This document shows positions 15,125 to 24,952 of a stretch of 64,000 bases of DNA, one piece after another. This stretch comes from DASSUW01 sp963803335 (lineage in GTDB: Bacteria; Actinomycetota; Thermoleophilia; Solirubrobacterales; Solirubrobacteraceae), in the NCBI GenBank assembly GCA_963803335.1, contig CAWDME010000016.1:62001-126000 (forward strand), given 5' to 3'. The position numbers and the translations under genes are program-made. Each line of letters opens with the position of its first letter. Within the stretch, counting starts at the first letter, position 1. The notes under the pieces are model-generated. The model saw nothing but the letters and a program-made list of their open reading frames with translations. It was not told where the DNA came from and searched no databases.

Positions 15125-17736
15125 GCGGGCAGCGCGGGGGCGGCCGAGACCGGGTCCCGCCCGCCCGCCCGCCGCACGGCGGCGCGCCGCTCGGCCAGCA
15201 CGAGCACGGCCGGCAGCACCGCCATCACGCCGAGCAGCGACACGGTCAGGTCGACCACGGTGACAAGGCCGAAGTCGCGCAGCATCTGCACGTCCGACAG
15301 CGCGAGCACCGCGAACCCCGCGATCGCGGTCATGCCCGAGGCGAGCACGGCGGCCCCCGTGGAGCGATACGTGCGCCGCAGCGCCTCCGCCGCACCGCCG
15401 GCGCCCGCGCGCTCGGCCTCGAACCGCGCCGACAGCAGCACCGCGAACTCGGTCGAGATCGCCAGCACGAGCGCGCCGAGGGTGGCCGACAAGGGGTTCA
15501 GCGGCACGCCGAGCAGCCACAGCACGAGCGCCGACCAGCCGGTCGCCAGCGCGATCGGCACCACCGGCACCCACGCGCGTGCCCACGCCGCGCGCCAGCC
15601 GCGCCGACGGTGCACGAGCAGCAGCACGACGAGCACGGCGAGCAGGCCGACGACGAGCGCGCCGAGTCGCCGCAGCGGGTCCGACAGCGAGTCGTTGGCC
15701 TCGGCGGCGAGCACCGGCAGCCCGGCCAGCCGCGCGTTCACGCCCGCCGGCGGGTGCAGGTCCGCCCGCATCTGCTCGATGATCTGCTGCTGGCGCTCGA
15801 GCGACGTGAGCCGGATGCCGAACGCCAGGTTGGCGGTCCTGCGATCGCCGCTGATCACCGCGCTGGAGAAGTACGGCGGCACCGCGTCGAGCAGCGCGCG
15901 GATCTTCGCCTGGTCGCTGGCCGACTGCTCGGTGCGGAACAGGTCGGGCAGCGACAGCGCCGGACACAGCTCGGCCCGCCCGCAGCCACGCTCGGTCGTG
16001 TAGCCGTAGCGCTTGAGCAGCCCCGACTGGTAGTCGCGCATCCACTTCACGACCCCCGGCTCGGTGAGGTCGTTGCCTTCGACCACGACGTCGATCTCGC
16101 CCGCCACGCCGGTCGACCGCTGCAGCGCCTGGAGGTCCTGCACCGCCGGCAGGTCCTGGGGCACGAGCCGTTCGATGTCGGACACCACCTCGGTCCGCGA
16201 GTCGACCGCCCAGCCGAGCGCGGCGACCGCCAGGCCGACGGCGAGGAAGCGGCCCGGGTGCCGCAGTGCCGCGCCGACCGCCCGGTCGCCCGCCCAGCGC
16301 GCCGGGCCCCCGAGGCGGCCGCCGATCGCACGGCCCGCGCCCTCGACCAGCTCGCCGGCGCCGCGCAGCGAGCGCGCGAGCGGCCCCTCACGCGGCGGCA
16401 GCGCGAGCGCCGCGGTGCCGGCCGTCAGCGCGAGCGCGAACGCGATCGCGATGCCGACCACGAGCAGCACGCCGAACCCGCGCACCATCGGCACCGGCGA
16501 CAGCAACAGCACGAGGAATCCGGCGCCGGTGGCGAGCGCCGCCGTCGCGATCACGGGCACCGCGACGCGCGCGGCGCGCGCGGCGTCGCCGGTCTCCTCC
16601 ACCCGCGCCTGGTACTGGATCGCGTAGTCGACCCCCAGCCCGAGCAGCACCGGCAGCACGGCGATCGAGGCCATCGTCAGCGGCGCGCCGACCAGCGCCA
16701 TCAGCCCGAACGTGATCGCCACGGCGGCGAGCGCGATGCCCAACGGCAGCAGCCGCAGCCGGCTGCGGAAGACCAGGCAGAGCACGGCCGCCATCACGGC
16801 CAGCCCCACGAGCAGCAGCCGCAGCGTCGAGCCGGCCAGCGCGTCCGTGAGATCCTCGGCCACGACCGGCGCGCCGGTGACCGTGTAGCCGGCGTCGCCC
16901 TTGAGCTTGAACTGCGGCATCCGCACGGCGGCGCGCACGAGCTCGATCGCCTGGGCGCGCTGCGCGTCGGTCAGCGTCGGCTTCAGGCGCACCTGGATCA
17001 GCGCGGCCTTCGATGACGGCACGAGGTAGGCGAAGCGCGCTTTCGGCGTGGTGGCGCCGCGTGACGGGTCGAAGAACAGCGCCGAGACGAAGTTCGGGTC
17101 GTCCACGCGCGGCAGCCCGCTCAGCCCGAGCCCGTACTTGAGGTTGATCTGCAGCAGGTCGCGCAGGAACTCGGCGTAGACGAGCTGGCGCGCCGACTCG
17201 CCGAGCCGCTTGACCTCGGCCGGCGACTTGCCCTGCGCCTGGGCGACCTTGCGCGCCGCCGCGCCCGCCTTGTTGGCCTCCACCGACTTGGCCTGCATGC
17301 GCGCCTGGATCTGGTCGTTGATCTCGCCGGCCGAGGCGTTGGCGAACGTGCCCGGGCCGTACACGACCTTCACGGGCTTGAGCGTCGCCAGCCGCCCGCA
17401 CGGCGAGCCCGGCCCGCCCGGGGCCTGCTGGTCCGCCGGCTTGTTGCCCGACAGGCAGCCCTCGAGCCCGATCAGCCGGCCGAGGTTCGACGTCAGCAGC
17501 AGATTGGACAGCTCGCCGCGCACGAGCACGATCACCGCGTGGTCGCCGAACGTGGCGCGGTAGTCCTCGGTCGCCTTGTACGTGTCGGCGCCGCGCCCGA
17601 CGAGCGTGTCGGTGGCCGCGCTCGGCTCCAGCCGCAGCGACAGCGCGCAGCCAATCGCCGCGAGCACGGCGACGGCGGCCAGCACGCGGCCGGGCCTGCG
17701 AGCCGCCGCGCGGACGATCCGCTCGAAAGGAGTCAT
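15121..17736 (-). CDS. RND/MMPL-family transporter at the end of the mce operon
   Basis: This 871-residue protein has the two-fold RND layout: a helix near residue 20, a ~270-residue periplasmic-type domain, a cluster of helices (~300-470) including the GLGVDYAIQY proton-relay helix, a second soluble domain (~510-680), and a final helix bundle (ISTEFAVLLSARFEAE) with a short Ala/Arg tail. MMPL proteins export or translocate lipids and hydrophobic molecules. The start at 17736 is chosen because its ATG overlaps the last MCE gene's TGA (ATGA); a longer ORF start at 17802 would run into that gene. Direct coupling to MCE suggests joint lipid trafficking. Confidence 0.85.
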   Translation of the reverse strand: MTPFERIVRAAARRPGRVLAAVAVLAAIGCALSLRLEPSAATDTLVGRGADTYKATEDYRATFGDHAVIVLVRGELSNLLLTSNLGRLIGLEGCLSGNKPADQQAPGGPGSPCGRLATLKPVKVVYGPGTFANASAGEINDQIQARMQAKSVEANKAGAAARKVAQAQGKSPAEVKRLGESARQLVYAEFLRDLLQINLKYGLGLSGLPRVDDPNFVSALFFDPSRGATTPKARFAYLVPSSKAALIQVRLKPTLTDAQRAQAIELVRAAVRMPQFKLKGDAGYTVTGAPVVAEDLTDALAGSTLRLLLVGLAVMAAVLCLVFRSRLRLLPLGIALAAVAITFGLMALVGAPLTMASIAVLPVLLGLGVDYAIQYQARVEETGDAARAARVAVPVIATAALATGAGFLVLLLSPVPMVRGFGVLLVVGIAIAFALALTAGTAALALPPREGPLARSLRGAGELVEGAGRAIGGRLGGPARWAGDRAVGAALRHPGRFLAVGLAVAALGWAVDSRTEVVSDIERLVPQDLPAVQDLQALQRSTGVAGEIDVVVEGNDLTEPGVVKWMRDYQSGLLKRYGYTTERGCGRAELCPALSLPDLFRTEQSASDQAKIRALLDAVPPYFSSAVISGDRRTANLAFGIRLTSLERQQQIIEQMRADLHPPAGVNARLAGLPVLAAEANDSLSDPLRRLGALVVGLLAVLVVLLLVHRRRGWRAAWARAWVPVVPIALATGWSALVLWLLGVPLNPLSATLGALVLAISTEFAVLLSARFEAERAGAGGAAEALRRTYRSTGAAVLASGMTAIAGFAVLALSDVQMLRDFGLVTVVDLTVSLLGVMAVLPAVLVLAERRAAVRRAGGRDPVSAAPALPA

Positions 17737-19226
17737 CGCGCGCGTACGTGCGGGTACTGCGTGACCTCGCCGCCGAAGTCGTACGGACTCTGGAGACGGC
17801 ACGGCGGCGCGGTGGCGCTGCCGTTGGTCCCGTTGAACGCGAACTGGATGATGTTGTTCAAGAGTGCAGTCGGGACGAGATTGCCGACTGCCGGCGGCAG
17901 CGGCGGTAGCGGGGTGTTGCTGACGCTCGGGACGCCGCTCGAGCAGTGGCGGTTCTCGAACACGGGCATACCCTGGCGCAGCTGTGTGAAGTTACCGCTC
18001 TTGGCGTAGGCGTTCGGCCGGTTGCTGCCGATCCGCCGCGGATAGACGGCGAGGTTCTCGGGGTTGAAGGGGTTGGTCGTCCGCAGGTAGTGCAGCTGCT
18101 CCGCGTTGCTCGCCTGCGTGGCGGCGACCGAGTTGGCGAAGAACGCGGTCAGCTCCGGCTTGTAGAGCGCGAGGAACTGCAGGATCGGCGAGATCTGCCG
18201 CATCGCCGGGTCGAGCTGGGCGATCAGCGGCCGCGCGTCGCGCAGCACCTGCTCGGCGGCCGGGAAGCCCTTCACCGACGCGTCGATCAGCGGCCCGAGC
18301 TCCTGGAACAGCCGCTTGAGGTCGGGCGAGAGCGCGCCGAGGTCCTGCAGCGTCGGGCTCAGCTCGCGCGCGGCCGGCCGCAGCTGCGTGATCAGTGGAT
18401 TGGTGGTCTGGGAGAAGCGCGCGAGGCGGTCGAGCGTCTGCTGGGACTCGCGCTCGAACGTCGGCAGCGCGGTGAACGCCTGCTTGAGCTCGTCGTCGCG
18501 CGCTGCGGTCGTCTCGAAGACGCGGTTGGAGTTCTCAATCAGCGAGCGCAGCTGGCCGTCCCGCTCGCTCAGCGCGCCGAAGACGACGCCGGTGTTGGAG
18601 ACCAGCTGCCGGACGGCGCCCTGCTGGCGGTTGAGGATGTCGACGAGCCGCGCCGCGTCTTCGGCGAACGGGGCGAGATTGCCGAGCGCGTCGTTGACGT
18701 CTCGCCCGTAAGGGCCGATGCCGCGGCCCTGCTCCTGCATCCACGTCATGAACGCCTGGCGCGTCGGGGCGTCGAACGTGCGGAAGATCTCGTCGAGCTG
18801 CACGGTGTCGGACACCTGGCCCTGGCGCAGCGCGCCGCCCTCGGGCAACTTCGGCGCGTCCGGCGAGCCGGGCGTGAGCTCAACGTAGGTCTCGCCGAGC
18901 AGCGTCTTCTGGCGCAGGATCGCGCGGGCGTCCGAGGGCAGCGGCGCGTAGCGCGACTCGAGCTCGATCTCCACGTCGGAGCGGCCGGTCTGCTTGTCCG
19001 GCTCGATCGCCTTGACCTTGCCGACCGGCACGCCGGAGATCCGCACGTCGGCCTCGGTCGAGAGCTGCGTCGCCTCGGCGAACGACGCGGTGAAGCGGTA
19101 GCCCTTCGGCTTGAGCGGAACCGGGCCGCCGAAGGCGAGCCACAGGAACAGCAGCAGGCCGAAGCACGACAGCGCGAACACGACCATCGCGGAGATGCGG
19201 CCGAAGGAGGGCGCCGACTTGTTCAT
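17733..19226 (-). CDS. MCE-family protein, sixth of the operon
   Basis: This 497-residue protein has an N-terminal membrane anchor (residues ~13-33), an MCE domain (~40-120: RISGVPVGKVKAIE and LGETYVELTPGSPD), then a long alpha-helical region of repeated Leu/Ala/Pro heptads to ~390 that in Mce proteins forms a tunnel for lipids across the envelope. The C-terminal ~100 residues are Asn/Pro-rich with two Cys (ENRHCSSG and PPCRLQS) that may form a disulphide. No lipobox is present. It overlaps its neighbours on both sides by 4 nt. Confidence 0.88.
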   Translation of the reverse strand: MNKSAPSFGRISAMVVFALSCFGLLLFLWLAFGGPVPLKPKGYRFTASFAEATQLSTEADVRISGVPVGKVKAIEPDKQTGRSDVEIELESRYAPLPSDARAILRQKTLLGETYVELTPGSPDAPKLPEGGALRQGQVSDTVQLDEIFRTFDAPTRQAFMTWMQEQGRGIGPYGRDVNDALGNLAPFAEDAARLVDILNRQQGAVRQLVSNTGVVFGALSERDGQLRSLIENSNRVFETTAARDDELKQAFTALPTFERESQQTLDRLARFSQTTNPLITQLRPAARELSPTLQDLGALSPDLKRLFQELGPLIDASVKGFPAAEQVLRDARPLIAQLDPAMRQISPILQFLALYKPELTAFFANSVAATQASNAEQLHYLRTTNPFNPENLAVYPRRIGSNRPNAYAKSGNFTQLRQGMPVFENRHCSSGVPSVSNTPLPPLPPAVGNLVPTALLNNIIQFAFNGTNGSATAPPCRLQSPYDFGGEVTQYPHVRAR

Positions 19227-20560
19227 CCGCCACCCGTCGCGGGAGCCGGGGGACAGATCTGTGCGACGCCCGGGGCGTTCAGGAGCGCCACCAGCGTGCC
19301 GAGCTGCTGGTTCGTGCCCGCGACCGACTGCAGCAGCTGGGCGGTGGTGCAGGACAGGATGATGATGCCGTGGCGGATCGGGCCGTGGGCGTCCTGCGTG
19401 GCGAACACCGTCGAGCCGATGTGGTTGACCCAGGAGAGCCAGAACAGGTAGCCCTCGCTGGCCGAGCCCGGCGGGTTGTAGGCGAGCGTGTTGAGCAGCG
19501 CGTTGACGACCTTGAACGAGCGCGTCAGGTCGGGTGTCGCCGCCGCCAGGTCGCGCAGCGCCGGCCGCAGCTCCTGCACGGTCGGCAGCGCCGCGCGCGT
19601 GAACGGCCGGATCTGGTTCTTGATGATCGGCGTCGTCGTCGTCAGGAACGGGCGCGTGGCGCGCAGCGACGGCCCGAGCGCGCGGGCGCCGGGACGCAGG
19701 TGCTGCAGCGTCGGCCCGAGCACCCGCGCGAGCCGGTCGACCTTCACGAGCGTCGTGGACGTCTCGTCGAGCGCGCCCGGGAGCTCCTGCAGCGCGGCGC
19801 GCAGGTTCGTGTCCTGGCTTGCCAGCGTGGCGAACACGGCATTGGAGTTCTCCACGAAGTCGGCGACCTGCTGGTCCTTGTTGCCGAGCTCCTCGGTCAG
19901 CAGCGAGAAGTTGTGGATGACGCGCTTGATGTTGTCCCGCCGCTTGGCGAGCTGCTCGTTGACCTCGCGCGAGTAGCGCGCGGTCGGCTCGATCCGGCGG
20001 ATCGCCTGCGCGAGCTGCCGGCCGTTGTCGTGCAGCGCGGTCGACCCCTCGCCGAGCAGCACGCGCAGGTAGTCGCGCGTGCCCGCGTCGAGCGAGGAGA
20101 GGATCTCGTCGAGGTTGACGTCCGGGAGCGTCTGCGAGGCCGGGATGCGCTCGCCCTCGGCCAGCGGCCCGGCGTCCTTGGTGCCGGGATTGAGCTCGGC
20201 CACCATGTCCTTGAGGCCGGTCTTGGGCCGCAGCAGGACCGTCGCGTTGCGGTAGATGCGGTCGTACTTGCGCTCGACCTTCATGCCGACGATCGCGTTG
20301 CCGTTCTCGAGCTTCACGCTCGAGATCTGGCCGACCTCGACGCCCGCGATGTTCACCGTCTGCCCCTGCCCCGGCGTGACGGCCTGCGCGGTGGTGAACT
20401 CGGCCTCGACGGTGACGTAGTCCTTGCCGAGCACCGGCACGCCCGGCGGCAGCGCCACGCGCTGATGGGAGAGGATCACGACCGCGACGATCAGCGCCAC
20501 GATCAGCAGCACGACGATGGCGATGACCTCGCGCAGGTGCTTGCGGATCGCGAGGCTCAC
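19223..20560 (-). CDS. MCE-family protein, fifth of the operon
   Basis: This 445-residue protein is anchored by a strongly hydrophobic N-terminal helix (residues ~12-31) and carries an MCE domain (~45-125: TVNIAGVEVGQISSVKLE and GLKDMVAELNPGTKD) followed by a long helical tunnel region (SLDAGTRDYLRVLL onwards). In mycobacteria the fifth MCE protein (MceE) is a lipoprotein; here no lipobox exists and the protein looks transmembrane-anchored. The two C-terminal Cys (LSCTTA and QICPPA) are conserved in style with other members. ATGA overlaps occur at both ends. Confidence 0.88.
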   Translation of the reverse strand: MSLAIRKHLREVIAIVVLLIVALIVAVVILSHQRVALPPGVPVLGKDYVTVEAEFTTAQAVTPGQGQTVNIAGVEVGQISSVKLENGNAIVGMKVERKYDRIYRNATVLLRPKTGLKDMVAELNPGTKDAGPLAEGERIPASQTLPDVNLDEILSSLDAGTRDYLRVLLGEGSTALHDNGRQLAQAIRRIEPTARYSREVNEQLAKRRDNIKRVIHNFSLLTEELGNKDQQVADFVENSNAVFATLASQDTNLRAALQELPGALDETSTTLVKVDRLARVLGPTLQHLRPGARALGPSLRATRPFLTTTTPIIKNQIRPFTRAALPTVQELRPALRDLAAATPDLTRSFKVVNALLNTLAYNPPGSASEGYLFWLSWVNHIGSTVFATQDAHGPIRHGIIILSCTTAQLLQSVAGTNQQLGTLVALLNAPGVAQICPPAPATGGG

Positions 20561-22083
20561 TTGATCCCGTCCTTCTTGGAGCCGAACGGGCGGAGCTTGG
20601 AGCGCAGCAGCGGCAGCGCCTTCTTGGCGGCGAGCGCGGCCTGGCCGGTCGGCAGCGTCAGCGCCGCCGCCGGGCCGTTGAGGTTCGGCCGCGTCTGCTT
20701 GTAACAGGGGGCATCCGGCTTGTACGGCGGCTTCTTGCCCGGGTAGGCCGGCCGGTTGCCGAGCGGCACGTTGACGTTGTTGCCGAACAACTGGGTCGTG
20801 GGGCCCGGCGACCCGAGCGAGATCGTCTGCGAGCCGCCGCCGGTCTGAAACCGCACGTACATGCCGTTGCCGTCGAAGTTCTGGCCCTCACCCGCGAGCC
20901 CGACCAGCGTGTAGAAGAACTCCTTGTAGTTCTCGACGCCGGTCGCGAACTCGTCCTGGATCGGGACGTCGCCGGTCGGCAGCACGACGTTGGTCGCGCA
21001 CAGGGAGGCGCGGTTGGTCTGCGGCAGCAGCTCGATCGCCGCGTCGGTCACGCGCGCGAGGTCGGCGCTGGCGGGCGAGAGCTGGGCGGCCAGGCCGCCG
21101 AGCTCGTTCGGGCCCATCAGCGGCCGCGCCTGGGCGATCCACGGGAACGCGGCGTCGATCGTGGCCGGCGTCTCGCGGACGCCCGGGAGGATCTCGCGCG
21201 CGAACGCGCGGGTCGGCGGGAACGCCGCGTTGAGCGAGTTGAACGCGCGGTTGGCGGCCGTCAGCGTCGTCGGCAGCTCGCGGATCGACAGTCGCAGGTT
21301 GCGCGACTGGGACGCGAACGCGGCCATCGTCGCGTTGAAGTTGGTGATCAGCCCCTGCAGCGCGTTCTCGTTGCGGATCAGCGCGCCCGTCGTCCGCGCG
21401 GTCCCGTCGATCAGGCGCGAGACGTCGCGTGCGGGCTCGGTGCCGAGGAAGGCGTCCAGCACCTGTGCCGTCGACTTCTCCGCCGCGGGGATGTCGTCGT
21501 AGGCGTCGTTGAACGACTGGGCGGCGGTCTCACCGCGCGCGGACGGGTCGGCGTCGCGGTTCTCGGCCGGCGTCGGCTTCGAGTTCAGCGCCACCGACAG
21601 CTGGTCGAGCAGGTCCTTGAGGTCCTCGCGCGAGTCGCTCTGCAGGGTGGTCAGCACCTGGTCGAGCTGCACCGGCGTGGCCGTCTGCGTGACCTTGATC
21701 GCGTCGCCCTTGTCGAGCTTCGGCGCGCCCGGCGAGCCCGACGTGAGGTCCACGAAGAAGTTGCCTTCGAGGAAGATGCGCGGGCGGATCTTGGCGGTCG
21801 CGTCGGAGTGCAGCGGCAGGCCCTGGTCGTCGATCTGCATGACCACGACGGCGCCATCGCCGTCCTCCTGCGGCTTGATCTCCTTGACCTTGCCGACCTG
21901 GACGCCGGCGATCCGCACGGGCGCGCCCAGCCGGATCGAGTTCGCCGACTGGAATACCGCGTTGACCTCGAACGGCTTCGTGAACGGGATGTCCTTGGTG
22001 AAGCCGAGGTACAGGATCACGACGACCACGACCGAGGCGATCAGGCCGATCAGGACGGGGCTGCGGGGGCGCCGGCGCTTCAC
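20557..22083 (-). CDS. MCE-family protein, fourth of the operon
   Basis: This 508-residue protein starts at GTG 22083, which overlaps the previous stop as GTGA; a longer frame to 22176 lies within that gene and is rejected. The N-terminal Arg/Lys patch (KRRRPRSP) precedes a membrane helix (~12-28). The MCE domain spans ~35-120 (RIAGVQVGKVKEIKPQ, GNFFVDLTSGSPG), followed by helical repeats and a Gly/Asn/Pro-rich C-terminal domain (from ~400) that ends in a very basic Leu/Lys tail. The domain includes TGGGSQTIS and two Cys. Confidence 0.88.
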   Translation of the reverse strand: MKRRRPRSPVLIGLIASVVVVVILYLGFTKDIPFTKPFEVNAVFQSANSIRLGAPVRIAGVQVGKVKEIKPQEDGDGAVVVMQIDDQGLPLHSDATAKIRPRIFLEGNFFVDLTSGSPGAPKLDKGDAIKVTQTATPVQLDQVLTTLQSDSREDLKDLLDQLSVALNSKPTPAENRDADPSARGETAAQSFNDAYDDIPAAEKSTAQVLDAFLGTEPARDVSRLIDGTARTTGALIRNENALQGLITNFNATMAAFASQSRNLRLSIRELPTTLTAANRAFNSLNAAFPPTRAFAREILPGVRETPATIDAAFPWIAQARPLMGPNELGGLAAQLSPASADLARVTDAAIELLPQTNRASLCATNVVLPTGDVPIQDEFATGVENYKEFFYTLVGLAGEGQNFDGNGMYVRFQTGGGSQTISLGSPGPTTQLFGNNVNVPLGNRPAYPGKKPPYKPDAPCYKQTRPNLNGPAAALTLPTGQAALAAKKALPLLRSKLRPFGSKKDGIK

Positions 22084-23480
22084 CGCGTCGTCTTCTCCGT
22101 CGTCGCCGACTGGGTCCCCGGCACGTTGCCGATCGTGGTCTGCCCGCGGATGTAGCGCTCGTTGCCCGCCTCGCACTCCTTCGGCTGCCCCGGCGAGGCC
22201 GTGTTCGGGTACGGGTTCGCGTGCAGGTGGTTGGCCTCGGTCGGGCCGTCAGCGGGCCCGGATGACGGGCTGCCCTCGTTGTTCGGCCCCTGCGGCGTGG
22301 GCACGATGATGAAGCGCTGCCAGGTGCCGTTGCGGTCGCCCTCGCTCAGGTGCGAGGCGACGTTGCGGAAGAACAGCGTGACGTAGTTGCACTGCGTCTG
22401 GGCCGGCGTGAGGTAGGCCAGCGTGGGCTGCAGCTCGTTCAGCGCCGCGGTGGTGGCGCGCAGGCCGCGCGGGACCATCGGGTCCTCGGCGAAGCGCTGT
22501 AGCTCCTCGAGCAGCGACGCCAGCCGGCGGTTGAACGGCGGCGTGCGCGGCAGCACCTTCGCGCCCGCCTCGAGCGCGTCGGCGATCGTCGGCGCCGACG
22601 TGCGCAGCGCGGCGGCCCCCGGCCGCAGCTCGTGGAAGAGCAACTCGGTGTTGCGCAGGAACGGGCGCTGGATCGGGAAGTCGCGGATGCCGGCGTCGAG
22701 CGCCGGCGGCGCGCCGGAGATCGACTCCTGGATGAACGGCCGCGCCACCTCGCGCAGCGCGCGGAACGTCGTGTCGAGGTTGATGAACAGCTGGGCCTGC
22801 GTCTCAGCCGCGGGCGCCACGATCGCCGCCGTGTCGGCGAGCTCCTGGAAGAAGCGGCGCAGGTTGGTCTTCGGCGACGACAGGTTCTGCGCCACTGGCA
22901 CGATGTCGCGCAGCAGCGGCCGGAACGAGCCGATCGCCGTGTTGATCGACTCGCCGCGGCCGGCGAACGCGTCACCGAAGCCGGTGGTGGCCTCGGCCGC
23001 GCCCTCGCGCGTCTTGTCGTCGAACATGCTGAGGACCTCGTCCAGCTCGACGGGCCTCGGCGTGGCGCTGGTGATCGGGATCGTCGCGCCGTCGGCGTAG
23101 CCGCGCGCATCGGTCCCGCGCGTGAGCTCCACGTACTTGAGGCCGAGCGCCGACCGGGGGCGGACGATCAGCGTCGAATCGCGCGGCAGCGGCGCGACGC
23201 TCTTCTCGAGCGTGAGCGTGAGCACCGCGGTCGTCGTGCCGTCATCGCGCGTCTCGGGCTCGATCGCGCTCACGGCGCCGACGCGCGAGCCGCCGATGCT
23301 GACGTCGTTGCCGACCACGAGGTTGGCCGCGCTCGGCACCTCCGCCTTGAGCTCGTAGGTGGGCACGAACGGCAGGCCCTGGTTGGCGTTGTAGGCGAGG
23401 AACACGGCGACGAGCACCACGAGCGTCGTCGCGGCGCCGATCAGCACGGGGTTGCCGGCGATCCCGGCCCCGCGCCTCAT
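22080..23480 (-). CDS. MCE-family protein, third of the operon
   Basis: This 466-residue protein has a membrane anchor at ~11-29 and an MCE domain at ~38-120 (SIGGSRVGAVSAIEPE and ALGLKYVELTRGTD). The helical region from ~140 to 360 contains VARPFIQESI and LRPGAAAL-type repeats. The C-terminal tail from ~380 is polar and rich in Asn, Gly, Pro and Thr, with one Cys before it (TQCNYVT) and one after (KECEAG). It overlaps both neighbours by 4 nt. Confidence 0.88.
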   Translation of the reverse strand: MRRGAGIAGNPVLIGAATTLVVLVAVFLAYNANQGLPFVPTYELKAEVPSAANLVVGNDVSIGGSRVGAVSAIEPETRDDGTTTAVLTLTLEKSVAPLPRDSTLIVRPRSALGLKYVELTRGTDARGYADGATIPITSATPRPVELDEVLSMFDDKTREGAAEATTGFGDAFAGRGESINTAIGSFRPLLRDIVPVAQNLSSPKTNLRRFFQELADTAAIVAPAAETQAQLFINLDTTFRALREVARPFIQESISGAPPALDAGIRDFPIQRPFLRNTELLFHELRPGAAALRTSAPTIADALEAGAKVLPRTPPFNRRLASLLEELQRFAEDPMVPRGLRATTAALNELQPTLAYLTPAQTQCNYVTLFFRNVASHLSEGDRNGTWQRFIIVPTPQGPNNEGSPSSGPADGPTEANHLHANPYPNTASPGQPKECEAGNERYIRGQTTIGNVPGTQSATTEKTTR

Positions 23481-24952
23481 CCGTCGCCTCCGAACAGGTA
23501 GTCGAGCAGCGTGTCGGTCTTCTGGTCGCTCGGTGCGGGCGTCGGCGTCGGAGTCGGCTCAGGCGCGAACGTGGTGGTCTTCGGCGCCTTCGTGGTCGTC
23601 CGCTGCGGCTGCGCGGGTTGCTTGGTGCGCTTGACCGGCTTGCCCGAGAGCGCACGCGCCGTCCGCACGAGCGTCGGGTCGTTCGAGGATTGCGCGGCCG
23701 CAAGCGCGCTCGTCGCCGAGGCGGAGCTGAAGTTCGCCGAGCAGCCGAGCACCGGCGTGACCGCGTAGTTCGTGCACGGGTTGACGATCAGCGCGGCGCG
23801 CAGGTAGTGGCCGATCGAGTCGAACCCGTTGATGCTGGACGCCTGGTAGAAGACGTAGTCCATCGCCCGCTCGATGCCGCCGGTGCTCTGGAACGACTCG
23901 AGCAGGCGCCGCGCGTCCCTGCCGACCGGCTTCGCCGCGGTGGCGAGGCGGCGCAGATCGGTGATCACGGGGCGCGCCGCCTTGACGGCCGGCGTGCCGC
24001 GGTCGGCCGCCTCGCCCAGCGACTGGAGGGCCGGAGTGGCGGCGGTCGAGAACGGCCCGAGCTCGAGGATCATGCGGTTGATGTCGGGCGCCACCTCACC
24101 GAGGTCGGTGACCACCGGCGTCATCTCGTCGCTGAGCGCGCCGAGGCGGACCATCGTCGGCGTGAGCTGCCGCAGGAACGCCGGCAGCCGCTCGATGCTG
24201 CCGGCGAGGTCGGCGCGCCGCTCGGCGGTGGCGCGCGCGACGGCCGACGCGTTCTCGATCGCGCCGCTCACGTGCTTGCGCTCGCGCGCCAGCGGCCCGA
24301 GGATCGTGTCCGAGTCGACCGCCAGCCGCTGCAGCGTGTCGTTCTGGTCGGCCAGGATCTTGAGGACCTTGTCGACCTCCTTGAGCGCCGGGTCGGCGCG
24401 GCGGATGACCTCCTTGAGGTCCTTCCCGCGGCCGGCGACGCCGACGCCGAGGTCGTCGAGGATGATCGACAGCCGCTCGCGCACCGGCCGCCGCATGATG
24501 TCGTTGAGCACGTCGAGGTCGACGGACTTGGAGGTGTGGTCGACGCTCAGCAGGTACTGGCCCTTGCCGGGGCCGTCCTTGATCTGCTCGAGCGGGGGCG
24601 GCGGCTGCTCGCCGACCGCGCGCGCCTGCGTGAGCTCGCACTCAACGAAGCGCTCACCGATCAGCGACTGCGGCCGCACGATGCACTGGGCGTCCTGCCG
24701 GAAATCCTGGTACCCGGGGTCGGTGATCTTGAGGACGACCGCGGCCTTGAAGTCGTCGGTGACGTCGAGCGAGTCGATCGTCCCGATCTTCACGCCCGCG
24801 ACCTTCACGTCCTCGCCCGGGATGACGAAGCCGGCGTTCTCGAAGATCGCGCGAACCTTGTAGTCGCCGCCGTCGCCACCGGCGCCGACGGAGACGATCA
24901 CGACCGCGGCGGCGGCGAGGATCAGGACGAGGATGGCGGCGGCGCGCTTCAT
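23477..24952 (-). CDS. MCE-family protein, second of the operon
   Basis: This 491-residue protein has a signal-anchor at residues ~5-25 and an MCE domain at ~30-115 (KVAGVKIGTIDSLDVTD and LIGERFVECELT). The helical tunnel region extends to ~365. The C-terminus is distinctive: a low-complexity stretch of Lys, Pro, Gln and Thr (about residues 425-478, including TPTPTPAP) likely to span or bind cell wall, ending in LLDYLFGGDG. No lipobox is seen. Coupled by 4-nt overlaps on both sides. Confidence 0.88.
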   Translation of the reverse strand: MKRAAAILVLILAAAAVVIVSVGAGGDGGDYKVRAIFENAGFVIPGEDVKVAGVKIGTIDSLDVTDDFKAAVVLKITDPGYQDFRQDAQCIVRPQSLIGERFVECELTQARAVGEQPPPPLEQIKDGPGKGQYLLSVDHTSKSVDLDVLNDIMRRPVRERLSIILDDLGVGVAGRGKDLKEVIRRADPALKEVDKVLKILADQNDTLQRLAVDSDTILGPLARERKHVSGAIENASAVARATAERRADLAGSIERLPAFLRQLTPTMVRLGALSDEMTPVVTDLGEVAPDINRMILELGPFSTAATPALQSLGEAADRGTPAVKAARPVITDLRRLATAAKPVGRDARRLLESFQSTGGIERAMDYVFYQASSINGFDSIGHYLRAALIVNPCTNYAVTPVLGCSANFSSASATSALAAAQSSNDPTLVRTARALSGKPVKRTKQPAQPQRTTTKAPKTTTFAPEPTPTPTPAPSDQKTDTLLDYLFGGDG